From: Tricholomella constricta
Taxonomy: Eukaryota > Basidiomycota > Agaricomycetes > Agaricales > Lyophyllaceae
Reading direction: 5' to 3'
Assembly: GCA_013368375.1 (NCBI GenBank)
Contig: JAACJP010000008.1
Span: forward strand, 868,001 to 932,000
Length of the DNA: 64,000 nucleotides
Shown here piece after piece: positions 18,155-28,907 of this stretch. The notes under the pieces were generated by a model, which saw nothing but the letters and a program-made list of their open reading frames with translations, was not told where the DNA came from and searched no databases. Made by a program: the position numbers and the translations under genes. Each line of letters opens with the position of its first letter. Position 1 is the first letter of the stretch.

Positions 18155-18760
18155 ACTTTTCTGTGTTATCATGGTTTGCGCCACACGAACTCGGTGCAGA
18201 AGCCTGCTATTTACTGGCTGTGCGTCGGTCTCCCAATCTCCCGTTATAATAACGAGGAGTGAGGGCCTCCTTAGGACATCGCTTCAGTTCGGCGGCCAAC
18301 AGTCGCTTGTATTTTACAAAAACATCAAATTCCCGGCTGATCATCGAATGATCTATACTCGTATCTCAAGGAGCCAATCCATGCATTGACGTATATTATG
18401 CGCGTAAAAGCCGCAGGGCTAAGAAAAGTAGCTATGTACCGCAAGCAGAACGGGTATTATATCTGCGTTCCTTATCCTATTATACTATTGTCACTGTATC
18501 AATGACCAAGAGAGGAAGGTTAAGGGAAACAACTTCGATGCACGCGAAGACTTGCACAGCGAGGTGGCTCATATAATTCAGTCGAAACACATATTGCCCT
18601 CGAGAGATATAGACGCACAAGACTTGTAGACAGGAGATCGAACAGATGATAGTACACAATTCTGAATCGTTAACTGGTCCGCAAAGAAGGGATAAACCCG
18701 GCTCGTTCACTAGTGGCAACACCAAGACTTCTTCCAATATCGTGAGTCAACGCGTACTGC
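18155..18760. other. intergenic, no gene recognised
   Basis: Right flank of the copia element and 3' flank of the peroxiredoxin gene. Short frames on both strands show no family resemblance. Confidence 0.5.
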
Positions 18761-19530
18761 TCAGTCCGTGGACTGAGCAACAGGCGTAGAGGAGACTGCA
18801 GACTGAGGCTCCGCAGCTGTGGCCGTTGTGGTAGGGGCGGTTGCGACGCTTGCCGCAGCGTCCTCCGCCTCCAATTTATCCAGCCACCTGGCGACGAATT
18901 TCGAATGCGCAGCGTAATTTATCGTCGCGTCGAGCGTATCCCTGTCAGCTCGTAGGTTATTTGTGACCAAAGCATCCAAGACTGGACAAAGAGCATGGAC
19001 GTACCGAACGATGCCCTTCTTGTCAATGACGACGGTGACGCGTGCGTTTTGCACAAGCCCTAGCATTCCCTTGCCTACCCCATACACCTTAACAGCATCG
19101 CCATTCACATCGCTCAATACCGGATACTGTCCACGAGAATGTAACGATCTGGATCATATCCAGTTTATGAGACGGAACGTCGCTCACGGTCAACTTCTCC
19201 TTCTCAACAAATTGCTTCTGCTTCTCGACAGGATCGCGGCTGAGACCTATGATCTGAACCTTGCCGGGCTTAAATGTGTCCTTTTCTGCAACCAGAAATC
19301 AATCAGGCCAAGTCGTTGCAGAGTCAGACTCGTCCTAGGATTGCATGATGTACGCAAACTCACCGGCAATGGCATCCCGGAACTGACAAGCCTCCTTTGT
19401 GCACCCATATGATCCTGTACAAGCACCACCACCACCACAGTCAAGCATCCATGCGATGTGCTTAGCAGCGGAGCCAAAAAGGGTATATACCTGAGCTAGG
19501 ATAGAAGAATAGCACAGTCGGCACTCCAGC

Positions 19531-19538
19531 ATCGCCAG
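19531..19538. repeat. hAT target-site duplicate, left copy
   Basis: ATCGCCAG directly before the left terminal inverted repeat, repeated at 23642-23649. An 8-bp duplication is the hallmark of hAT transposases. Confidence 0.95.
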
Positions 19539-19560
19539 TAAGGCTCCAACCGTTTAGTTT
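19539..19560 (+). repeat. hAT left terminal inverted repeat
   Basis: Starts TAAGGCTCCAACCG and matches the reverse complement of the right end over 22 bp without mismatch. Confidence 0.93.
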
Positions 19561-19803
19561 GTTTACCGTTTTTAAACAGTACCACCGTTTAGTTTTTTTG
19601 TTTAGTTTAGGGCATCAGCAAAATGGTAAACAAACGGTTTGTAAATGGTAAATGGATGACATAAGGTGACCACCATCCAAGCGTTCAATGTTCAACGTCC
19701 AGTGTTCATTGTTCACGAAGGCTTCCCTAGCACGATATGCTCCAAATACATCCTTCACAATGGTTCATCTCAGACATACTCGTTTTACCTTCAAAAGGCT
19801 CCC

Positions 19804-22800
19804 ATGCGAAGCGTTATAGTTTCCCAGTCTGCAACGATGACTTCTGTGAGTGAGATCCTTGGTCTAATCACGAACCTCTCTACGCTTTCTGCAACTCTTC
19901 CTTCAAATGTTCCTATATGCACCAAGGAGGACAAGATGTACCGAGTCCTCAACCTTCCGGAAGGCGAGACAGCCTATTTTACCCTCAACCGATGCTTTGA
20001 TCTTCTGTTCAAGGAGGACCTCGAATGCCGCAAAGATGGACGGCTGCACTACTTGCGGCGTGGCAAGGACGGCATTGATAAGTTCTGTCTGTATCTCCGC
20101 AGCATTGACTGGGCAAAGGACGACATGCCGTTGGACATTGTCAAATTGAGACTGGATCGGCTCGTCGAAGAGGTGATACACTTGATGTGAGTTCTTTTGC
20201 CTTTTGTTTCTTCCTGAAGCATTCTCATAAAGTCCGGCAGTGCCAACGCTCCTGAAGATGATGACACATCGACTGCTCAAGCTGCTCCAAGGCCTAAGTT
20301 CAGACTTAATCCTCCAAGGCCCAATGTCGACTCCTCCAAGGACAAATATCAATCGAACAGCGTGCGCGGTCAGAACAGTGAGTTTCGAGCCTACCGTCAT
20401 TCATCATTAGATAGACCAACTCATTCTTCTGAATAGATTCCACTACAAAGCCCACCAAAGCACCAGCCAAGGCCGATAAGCCCGACACCGACTATGTTCC
20501 TCCTCGACGTCGACGGGTTTCTGAGGACTCCATTGACTCGTTTACGGTAGATACCGATGGGTTCGAAGTTGTACCCGGCCATGATGAACCACTGAAGCGG
20601 AAGAAAGTAGTCCGTGATAGCCTTTCCTCGGAGGACGCTGATATGCCTTCGGTAATTTTTTCATAATCGACGAGTCGTTTGTCAAATTCTGACTATATGC
20701 CTAGAAACCAGCAAAGAAGAGGAAGACGGTCAAACAGTTCCGAGTGGGGACTTCCACCAAGCGCACTCAGACTACGGTAAGCACGTTTTCGGCTATTTGA
20801 TCGGCGCTCATCATTTTTTTAGACTGCAAAAAAGAATTCACCCGAGATCATTGTTACAGATGTCGACACTGATGACGATGAAGGTGACAACATAACTACA
20901 GGCTCATTCAGCAAGAAAGGACCCGCAAACAATAGTCGCCAACACTTCGAGGATCCTGTTCCCAGTGTAAGAAATGGAGACCGACGCTGGCTTTTTCGGT
21001 GCAAGCACTGTTCAAGGTACGTAATGATTGTTTTCTCAAAAGGTATGCTAGATGACAAGTCGTTCTTTAGCTCCTTCACATTTCCCCGAACCGTTGCTAA
21101 GGGAAAAGCTTTCACCGACGAGCCTAAACAGCCACCACTTGGAAATCTCGCAACTCACGTCAAAGGCTCCCACCCCAATGTTGCGGTTCCGAAGACAATC
21201 ACCGACATCCCTGGGGCGTCTCGAGGCATCAGCGCGGCGTCACTCAAGATCATGGGCGAATTTTTGAAGGAAGGTGTCCTCAATCCAGAGCTTGTTCGTA
21301 CGCAGGGTGGCTTCCACAAAGTCTTCGCTGCATGGATTCTCGAAGACGACCTTCCCTTCACCACTGGCGAGACCCCCGGAATTCATCGCTTGTTTCTGTA
21401 CATGGAGTCTCGTTTTCTGCTTCCGACGGATACCACAGTGCGAAACACCTTGGCCAAGCTCTTCGCGGAGCTATACAATATTGTAAGTGCGGAACTCAAG
21501 GCAAGTGGTCATATATATTTCACTTCTATGTCCGTTAACCTTTAATATAGAATGTGAAATCAAAAATTGCGCTGTCTACTGATACCTGGACGACGAAATC
21601 AATGATGTTCTCATTTGCAGGAACCATCGCCTCATGGATAACCGATGACTGGGAACTTATCGAGCGTGTAATCGACTTTCACCCGCTGGAGGATAAGGAG
21701 CACGAGGGTGAATACGCCGCCAAAGGACTGGCAAAATTATTATCAGATCTCGGAATCTTGGAAAAGATAAGTTTTTGTTTACTCTTCTTTTCAGACATTT
21801 ATTTATCTCTTTCTACCTCATAGCCGTCTCTCTAGATAACGCTGCACCTAACAATGTTCTTTTAGCAACTCTTTCTCGTCTGCTCATCGAGAAATTTGAC
21901 ATACAATTCGTCCCCGAAAATAGTCAAATCCGATGCCTGGCCCACGTCGTCAACCTCGTTGTGCAGAAGATTCTTTCGGTGCTCGAGGAAGCTGATGATC
22001 CAGATGTTATCGACTATTACGACAAGGCCCTTCCTTTCCATTATGAACCAGAGGATGACGACTATGGTGATGACGATGATCTTGATGGAGATGGAGCGGA
22101 TGATGACGAGGACTGGGAGGAAGACTTCATGCGAGACTTGATCAGTAGGAAGGTGGGCGAAGATGGTGAAGAAGGACTAAGTGCTTTGCAGAAGGTATGC
22201 CTCTTTGCCCAATGTTGACACCTTACTTATTGGTGTGATGATAGTTGCGCGCGATTTGTACAAAAATTGCCTCATCACCGCAGCGACGCCAGCGCTTCCG
22301 CAGAACCGCCAGGCGATGCCACCCAGATGATCTTTCGGAAGTCGGCACTCCTATCGCCAAGCTCATGGTTGTCCGTGACGTGCGAACACGATGGAACTAC
22401 ACACATGCCATGATCAAACGGGCACTGATGCTCCGGAAGGTATGTTGTGATTTACATCAGATCCACGCGAATATTCTAATCGGCCTATTAGGCTATCGAT
22501 GCCTGGGTCAAAGATCGTCTCGAGCTCCGTCCACTCCACATCAAAGCATCGGAGTGGGATCTTCTGCGAGACCTTGGTTCATTGCTTGAGGTGATTGCCC
22601 TTTTTTGTCTATTCCAACCATGCTGACTTCTTTCAGATTTTCACCCAGGTTACTCTTCAGATGTCGCGCACGGGGACCCCTACGCTATCGTGGGTGTTAC
22701 CCATGTACGAACACATGATCAAGCACTTGAACAGCTTCATCAACAATGCCGGCGTACTTCCGGCACTTGCAACGGCAGCTCGCGCGGGCTTAGAGAAGCT

Positions 22801-23498
22801 GAACACATATTACACGAAAGCCCGCGGCTGCCAGTACAATGTGATTGCGACAGGTACATTTTTTTTCGTTGCAATACCCTCAATGCTCATGTTTAATTGT
22901 TCCTTAGTGCTTCATCCTTGCCTCGGAATATCCTGGTTCCGCAAACTTGGCGGTGACCGTGCTGAGAAAGCAGAAATTCTTTTCAAGCACGTTTACGAAC
23001 AGTACTGTAAGGCGCGCCCAGCTTCGAGTCAAGCTCCGGTCCAAAAAACGAATTCCTCCTCAAGTTTTCTCGACGACGTCTGTATGTTTGGGGTTGCAGA
23101 TCCAGAACCAACTTCGAACACTCAGGTCGGAGAGGTCGAACGCTTCTTTGCCTCGGCTAAAACTTTCGGTGTGGGTGAACCAAATACACCGTTGCTATGG
23201 TGGAAGGTACGGTTTTTCACGGTGATGCAGCAATGATGACATTTGATCATTGACATCACCTCTTCAGCACAACGAGCGCGAGTTTCCTATCATTGCGAAG
23301 ATGGCGCGCGACTTTCTGGCAATACCCGGCACAAGTGTCTCCGTCGAGCGACTTTTTTCGAAGTCTCGTCATATCTGTACTGACCTACGGTCATCTCTGA
23401 AGGCTCGAACTATCATGCAGTCGCTACTTACAAAGGTTTGGATTAAGAGTGGACTTCTTAAATTCGGACCTCCCAAGCCTGTGAGACAGAAAAACTAA
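19804..23498 (+). CDS. hAT transposase (BED finger, RNase H-like core, C-terminal dimerisation domain)
   Basis: Multi-exon gene. The likely start is ATG 19804 (MRSVIVSQ) or ATG 19837 (MTSVSEIL); the frame is open upstream without another ATG. Stop is at 23496-23498. Order: N-terminal domain of unknown role; disordered linker rich in Lys/Arg with short introns; a BED-type zinc finger (WLFRCKHC ... NLATHVKGSH) for DNA binding; the catalytic core with STDTWTTK and LDNAAPNN carrying the first acidic residues and RCLAHVVNLVVQK; an acidic insertion (PEDDDYGDDDD, GADDDEDWEED) in the core; and the hAT dimerisation block near the end (LLWWK then FPIIAKMARDFLAIP and SVSVERLFS). The protein cuts and pastes the element. 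About a dozen introns of 50-70 bp with GT-AG ends can be read, and no exon contains a stop. Exact exon limits were judged by eye. Confidence 0.9.
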
Positions 23499-23619
23499 AT
23501 TATGTTTCAATGTAATGCCCTTATCAACAAGTAGAAAATTGCCAATGTAAACAGTTTATAAACGGTTTGTAACCATTTGTATACTGACTACTGTTTTGTT
23601 TACCTGAGATTGTAAACGA

Positions 23620-23641
23620 AAACTAAACGGTTGGAGCCTTA
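23620..23641 (+). repeat. hAT right terminal inverted repeat
   Basis: Ends CGGTTGGAGCCTTA, the inverse of the left end, and is followed by the second ATCGCCAG copy at 23642-23649. Confidence 0.93.
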
Positions 23642-23649
23642 ATCGCCAG
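23642..23649. repeat. hAT target-site duplicate, right copy
   Basis: ATCGCCAG, identical to 19531-19538. It is coding sequence of peroxiredoxin exon 1 (codons for the PGD segment on the minus strand). Confidence 0.95.
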
Positions 23650-23731
23650 GCTTCAAATCGAATGTTTCTCCTGTGAAGTTGGGGAGGGACAAGGATGGGG
23701 CCTGCTTTCCAATGAGAGTCTGGTGAGACAT

Positions 23732-24435
23732 GGTTGATGGAAAAGGTCAATCAACGTTGTTGGCTTGCCGACTCTATGCCGACTATATTATTTACAGCAA
23801 AACTTGGCTTCCGAGTCGCGCCACAAGCGTATACGTAGTACTAGCTGCAGGAGTGCAGGAGTCAATAAGGCTAATTAGCTAATAATTCTAAGGATATATC
23901 ATCGGCAGGTCAGGGGACAAATGTTCGACGGGGGAGTCTTCGAGCAAAATTCTACGCGTTGAAATTTAACATACACTGATCTTCATGCACATGCGTCACT
24001 ATCTAATGAATCCTATTATCACATTTATATCAATCTTGGAAGACAGTGTTGTAAACGCCAATAGAAGCGAGAGGTCGTCCCTCTGCACATCTGGAGATTT
24101 TAGAACGAGGACGCGAAAGTATAGCATGTTTGACGATCTTTTTCCTTTTTGGACATCCATTTATTTATCTGTTGGATGGTCTGATAAATCCCGCCTCCAC
24201 CTAGTTTGGCAGAGGTCAGTCATTCAATCGCCACAAACGCCATACATAAGAAGGCTGGCCAATGATGCAAGGTTAAATGCTTTCTTAGAGATAAGGGTTG
24301 TGATATCTATGATTATGGTTTGAATTACAGTACTAGTTGTTAAGTATCTGTCCCATTGGTTAAACATGAAGGCGGGGAAAATTATATTTAGTGGCGCACT
24401 CAGTTTATTTTCTATAGTCCGCCTGTTCGATTCCA
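23732..24435. other. intergenic, peroxiredoxin promoter side
   Basis: About 700 bp without a supported gene. It should hold the peroxiredoxin promoter (minus strand) and the 3' flank of the first FSH gene. No motif stands out. Confidence 0.5.
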
Positions 24436-25719
24436 TCAGAGCCTCACCATCATTATCGGTCTACGATGAAAATCAATGGGTGTCACTGTGCCAGAGCTGG
24501 GGACCGATGAACTAGCGATGCCGGGCGAAGGGAGGTGCGCCGATGGGTCAATCATATAATCACGTAGAAATTGGAGCCACAGGCGCTTGGAAGGCACGAA
24601 GTGACCTGTATCGTCGTAAACGTGAACGAAGCAGGAATATGGAATGAGATGTGGGGAGGTTCCCATGAATGATGGCACGCACCGCCATCATGCTCTTCGA
24701 CTCGCCTGTTAGACGAAGTCTCGATCAGACGTTTCGATTTCTCCTCAGTTACAATGACATCGTTCCTGCCGATCACATGTAGGGTGGGGGTGGAATACTG
24801 GTTTGTGAATAACGAATCACAGAATGGTTCACGGAGGCGGAACCCTGATACTGCAACGCAGAATTTGCTGTTGATCGATGAGATCGAACGCGTAGGTCAC
24901 GATCGATAAGCTCTCACAATGGTGGGTGCGGCGGCTGCCCTTTAACCAAAAATGGAGTACAAAGGTGAGGCCGCTCGAGCTGAGGAAGGAGAAATGAATT
25001 GAACAATATGGAGAAAACAACGACATATAACACACCAGCAAAGAGATGATTGACGCGAGCGCGGCGCCTTGGCTTAAAGCGATGTGCAATCAATTAAGGT
25101 CTAGTTGCAATCCTATAAAAAAGGACGCACCTAAAGCCGAACACTCCCTGAAAGCGATAGAGTAAAACATCAGCTACGACCTGTCGGCATCAAGAAAACA
25201 CACGAGATGCACATCAAACCTCCGAGTTATAAGCACATCACGGATAGCTACGATAGATTCTATCAGCTCATGACCGGATGTTCTGTCCTCGTCGAGCTTC
25301 CACCACGCTCTCGATGCGAATGTCGAGTCGGCATTTGCGAAGTTGCCAGTCTCGAGAGCGCCAAATGACGCCAGGGTCGAGCCAGGAAGATCTACAGGCC
25401 GCATTACATGGGGAGCGTTGACGAACACTGGAGACACCGAAACCCGCCATTAGTATTGCTGTGTAAGTCTAAGGTGGGTTAAATGCATACCGAATTCCAC
25501 GGCATTTCCGCATTCTCTACGAAGTGCTGCTAGCTGGATAATTGCAAACGTCGGAGATCATGTGCTGTGAATAATAATATTCCCATACCCGTTTACTGAA
25601 GGTGGAGGCATTCTGGGAATACCTGTTGATTGAATTACCATCATGGAAACTTGTCGTGGCACTATCACGGCAACCGCATACCCATGTAAGACCAAAACCG
25701 TTGTTCGGGGCGCTTCCAT
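24436..25719 (-). CDS. FSH-family serine hydrolase, copy A
   Basis: Alpha/beta hydrolase of the FSH1 family (fungal homologues of human OVCA2). Read from eight exons: MEAPRTTVLVLHG then YSQNASTFSKR; LAALRRECGNAVEF; the exon with NAPHVMRPVDLPG and RAWWKLDEDRTSGHELIES; a 17-nt exon (GVFGF plus the first two bases of Ser); QGAALASIISLL; LERPHLCTPFLVKGQPPHPPF; KFCVAVSGFRL ... STPTLHVIGRNDVIV; and GHFVPSKRLWLQF to a TGA at 24436. The catalytic triad is visible: Ser in GFSQG, Asp in GRNDVIV, His in DGGHFVP. All introns have GT...AG ends. The start is the ATG directly before the conserved LVLHG. A close paralogue follows at 26147-27410 in the same orientation and with the same exon pattern. The substrate is unknown; the family includes short-chain and acyl esterases and hydrolases in some secondary-metabolite clusters. 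No signal peptide, so likely cytosolic. Confidence 0.87.
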
Positions 25720-26146
25720 CTGGCTTTCTGAATTCTAAGAGGACGAGAAGATGGCAGTGTGTGCATAACCCTCCGCTTGCTTAAGTGTCAGTGGAAAATG
25801 GCATTGGCCAATGGTAATTGCCAGCGCGGAGGCTAGGTTTAGCGCAACGGTAGTGAATTATTCGCATCGGTCCCGAAAAGCTTGACAAGGATGGTCTTGG
25901 GATGGTCCATGCGACGTAAATACACGGCATCCAGTTCCATCCAAATGCTTGTGGACAGATTTCGGTCAACTCTATGACCCTGCAATCATATTCTTTCAAC
26001 CGAAAGAAAATAAGTATAGTATGTTGAAAACTGACAGTGATAAAAAATAATCTAATCTCCTATCTAGAGCTGCAAGCGGGAATTCGGGTAAGGAAGGCAA
26101 GTCCAATAAAACACATAAGCTTGATGAGCTCACGGTAAGTTTCTAC
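25720..26146. other. intergenic between the two FSH genes
   Basis: 427 bp containing the promoter of copy A and the 3' flank of copy B. No coding frame supported. Confidence 0.5.
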
Positions 26147-27410
26147 TCAAAGTTTCATAATCACTGTAGATCCATTGCTGAGCTCCATGGGTGTCGCCGT
26201 GCCGGAGTTTGAGGCCAACCCAGCGAAGCTGGGCGAAGGAAGGTCCGCAGAAGGGTCCAGCATATAGCCTCGGACGAACTTGAGCCACTGGCGCTTGGAA
26301 GGAAGAAAGTGACCTAAAGATGGTAAAAAGACGGGATGAGATGTTTAAACAGATTTAACAAATATAAGTACACACCCCCGTCATGTTCTTCCACTCGTCC
26401 ATTAGACGTTGCGTCAACTAACTGCCTTGATCTCTCTTCAGCCACGATGGCGTCGTTCTTGCCTATTACATGCAATGTGGGGGTCGAGTATTGGTCCTCG
26501 AATAGCGGATCGCAGAAGGGATCGCGAAGGCGGAACCCTGAAATTGCAACACAAAATTTGCTGTTGGGAGGTGAGTTCACGGACAGATCCCATCGACTTG
26601 GAGAACTGACAACGGCGGATGTGGCGGTTTTCCGTCAACCAAGAATGGAGCATACAGATGCGGCCTCTCCAGCTGCAAAAGACCGCAGCTCAGACATGCT
26701 TGAAAGTAAAAGGTAACGACATCCTAACACACCAGCGAAGTTATAATGGACGCAAATGCAGCGCCCTGACTGAGAAAATCAATCAATTGGGATTGCTTCA
26801 CTTTTGGGAGAAAACATACCTAAAGCCGAAAACACCCTGAAAATGTGAAGTCCTTCATATACACAAGCATGGGAGAATCATGTCAAACATACATCAAAGT
26901 TCCGAGTTTTCAACACATCACGGGCAACTTCTATGGATTCCCTTAATCCGTAAGCCACCGTCCTGTCTGTATTAACTTTCCACCACGCTCTTGGGGTGAG
27001 CGTGGGGTCGGTATCCGCATTCGCAGCTTCCGCAGCGCCAAATGACGCCAAGCTAGTCCCAGACGATGACCCTGGAATATCGGCGGGTTGCAAGATATGA
27101 GGGGCGTCGATGAAGACTGCAAGACGCGAAAGCTTTCGAGTTATTCCGTTGCATGCTACATACAAGATATGGATTGCATACCAAATTCGATGCTGTTACC
27201 ACACTCCTTGCGGAGCGCACCTAGCTAAAGGGTTACTGATAAGAGTTGATCCCAAAGAAGAGATGCTTAATATTTCCACTCACGCGTTTGCTGTAGATCG
27301 AGGCATTCTGGGAGTACCTGGCGAGCTTCAAATGAGGATGTTAGGGTCAAAATTAACTTTGGTCTATTGCCGCACCCATGCAAGACCAGGACAGTTCGTG
27401 CTGTTGCCAT
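26147..27410 (-). CDS. FSH-family serine hydrolase, copy B
   Basis: Tandem paralogue of copy A with the same eight-exon layout. Starts MATARTVLVLHG, then YSQNASIYSKR; LGALRKECGNSIEF; the exon with DAPHILQPADIPG and RAWWKVNTDRTVAYG; again a 17-nt exon coding GVFGF and part of the nucleophile Ser; QGAAFASIITSL; LERPHLYAPFLVDGKPPHPPF; KFCVAISGFRLRDPF ... TLHVIGKNDAIV; and GHFLPSKRQWLKFV to a TGA at 26147-26149. Ser (GFSQG), Asp (GKNDAIV) and His (DGGHF) of the catalytic triad are present. The two copies differ widely at silent and variable positions, so the duplication is not recent. Copy B has a small insertion (SSSGTS) after the DIPG motif. Function as for copy A: a soluble serine hydrolase of unknown substrate. 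Confidence 0.87.
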
Positions 27411-27683
27411 TTCCCGTTCGGTATCTCAATCAAGATGAGAAGATAGCGCTGACCTGCAACGTTCCCTTTGATTTAGTTAAGTACTAAAAGGCAGAGGACC
27501 GAGATGAATAATAATATCTGATCGGCTAATGTAATTGCCGGCGTGCTTTTGAGAGTCACCGAGTCAGGTTGTCCGACCAGCCGACTTCAAGTTGCCAGTG
27601 TCCGTATTTTTCTCTTGGTCTTGTGGTACATTTTCAACACCTACGAGAAAGATATGGGAAAGACTATGATTCATTGCATATGT

Positions 27684-28907
27684 CTACTCTGAGTAAGCGT
27701 CGTCTTCCGGCGTGAGGGTGATTTTCTCCATAGAAGAGCTGACCCTCTCATATACTGCGAAAACAATAGCTTGACCAGGGGCAACGCGGAGTACGCGCGG
27801 CGTGATGCCCTTGTAGAATGATCGAAATCCTTCCAGCTTCCACATATCCCTCGCGATTGCGACTATCCGTTGGAATGCCGACGTGCCTGGGACTGCTGTC
27901 GCTTTTTGAAGACCTTGAGGGATCCTCGATAGTCAATACTGGTGCGCGGGAAGATATGGGGACGACTAACGTGTTTTGATAGTATCTATGGGTGCATTAG
28001 AAAATGGACCCATGGCCCCGGAGATCAGCCCGATGACCATATGTTGATACGAAGGAAGCTCGGCCGCATCTGGCTGGAAACGATGAGCGAGTTTTTTGAG
28101 TTCCTGGTACGCCGTAAAATTCGCGCCTGAGGAAATGAGCAAGTCAGAAATGTGTCTTCATTCCTGATACTCATATCCATACCCTGGTTTGTTGCTTGCC
28201 GCAGTGCGGTCAAAGATACACCACGATAAAGGGTCGCAAAACCTTCCTCCCGAATGATAGTGTACACCGCATGACCAGCATTACGGTATCGTGGCTTATC
28301 GAGGGGGTCTGCTAATGAATGTTGTTGGGCCTGCAAACGAATTTTGACGACCTCCATAGGGGTCACGACCGCGATAGCTTCCGTTGTACCCGCACCTAAT
28401 CCAGCTGCTCGCGGAGTCAGCCAATCTTCAAAATTGAGCAATTATAGGATATACCCAGAAAAATGCCACCGACACTCGTCTTTCCGGTGCTCTTGTCCGC
28501 TAACCAACCCTTGTAAGCCTCGAAACTGGCGAAACGGATGGCCATCTTGGGGACAATCCCGGATAAGACAGCTCCGAGCCCCTTGTACAGAGCAAGAGGC
28601 GTTTCTCGTCGAACAATGTAGGCACCGGTGGCAAAGACGCCCCTCGGTTTTGTCTACCGAGAGGGTCAATCAAAAGTCGACATACGGCAGTAAATGACTC
28701 ACTCCTGGATGAAGTCCAGACCTGGAAAGCTGCATGCGCACTTTGATCGTGTCTAGAGGTTGACATATTAACTAAACGAGAGGATAACGTCAATCATAGC
28801 CCGCGGTGGTCAACGATTCCACTTACCGCTTCACAAGCACCAGCAATGCCTCCAGCCGTGATGTGAGTTGCAAACCCGACAGGTTTCTTGTTACCGGACC
28901 GGGACAT
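27684..28907 (-). CDS. mitochondrial succinate/fumarate-type carrier
   Basis: Inner-membrane solute carrier of the mitochondrial carrier family, closest in pattern to yeast Sfc1/Acr1, which exchanges succinate for fumarate to link the glyoxylate cycle with mitochondria. Starts MSRSGNKKPVGFATHI, then AGGIAGACEA. Three signature repeats are visible: CQPLDTIKVRMQ, TPMEVVKIRLQ and NAPIDTIKTRLQ, each Px[D/E]xx[K/R]. Other family blocks: YKGLGAVLSGIVPKMAIRF, GVSLTALRQATNQG, FYKGITPRVLRVAPGQA. At least six introns with GT-AG ends were used, including one ending CTCAAG before the third repeat. Stop is TAG at 27684-27686. The length (about 315-320 aa) is normal. The assignment to the succinate/fumarate subfamily rests on GAVLSGIVPKMAIRF and the MEVVKIRLQAQ block; the carrier family itself is certain. 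Confidence 0.87.

Larger units (their letters stand above)
19539..23641 (+). mobile_element. hAT-superfamily DNA transposon, apparently complete
   Basis: 4,103-bp element with 22-bp perfect terminal inverted repeats (19539-19560 and 23620-23641), an 8-bp ATCGCCAG target duplication, and an intron-bearing transposase gene on the plus strand. Subterminal regions on both sides repeat motifs such as CGGTTTGTAA and CCGTTTAGTTT, likely transposase-binding sites. Ends, duplication and coding region all look intact, so the copy may be autonomous. It lies antisense within exon 1 of the peroxiredoxin gene. Confidence 0.95.
18761..23731 (-). pseudogene. PrxQ/BCP-type peroxiredoxin, exon 1 split by a hAT element
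   Basis: A thiol peroxidase that reduces hydroperoxides. With the transposon and one target copy left out, five blocks give 645 nt (214 aa): exon 1 in two parts (23731-23642 and 19530-19491), exon 2 19414-19364, exon 3 19285-19188, exon 4 19126-18761, with introns of 76, 78 and 61 bp. The N-terminus is MSHQTLIGKQAPSLSLPNF. The peroxidatic Cys is residue 48 and the resolving Cys is residue 53 (GCTKEAC), the C-x4-C spacing of PrxQ/BCP; DKKGIVRYV lies near the C-terminus of the fold, followed by an Ala/Thr/Ser-rich tail. The reading frame is otherwise clean and all splice sites are consensus, so the gene was functional until the hAT insertion. In the present allele codon 30 (GAT) is followed directly by TAA from the transposon end. 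The start lies 33 bp upstream of the region conserved in the family and has no rival ATG. Confidence 0.88.
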
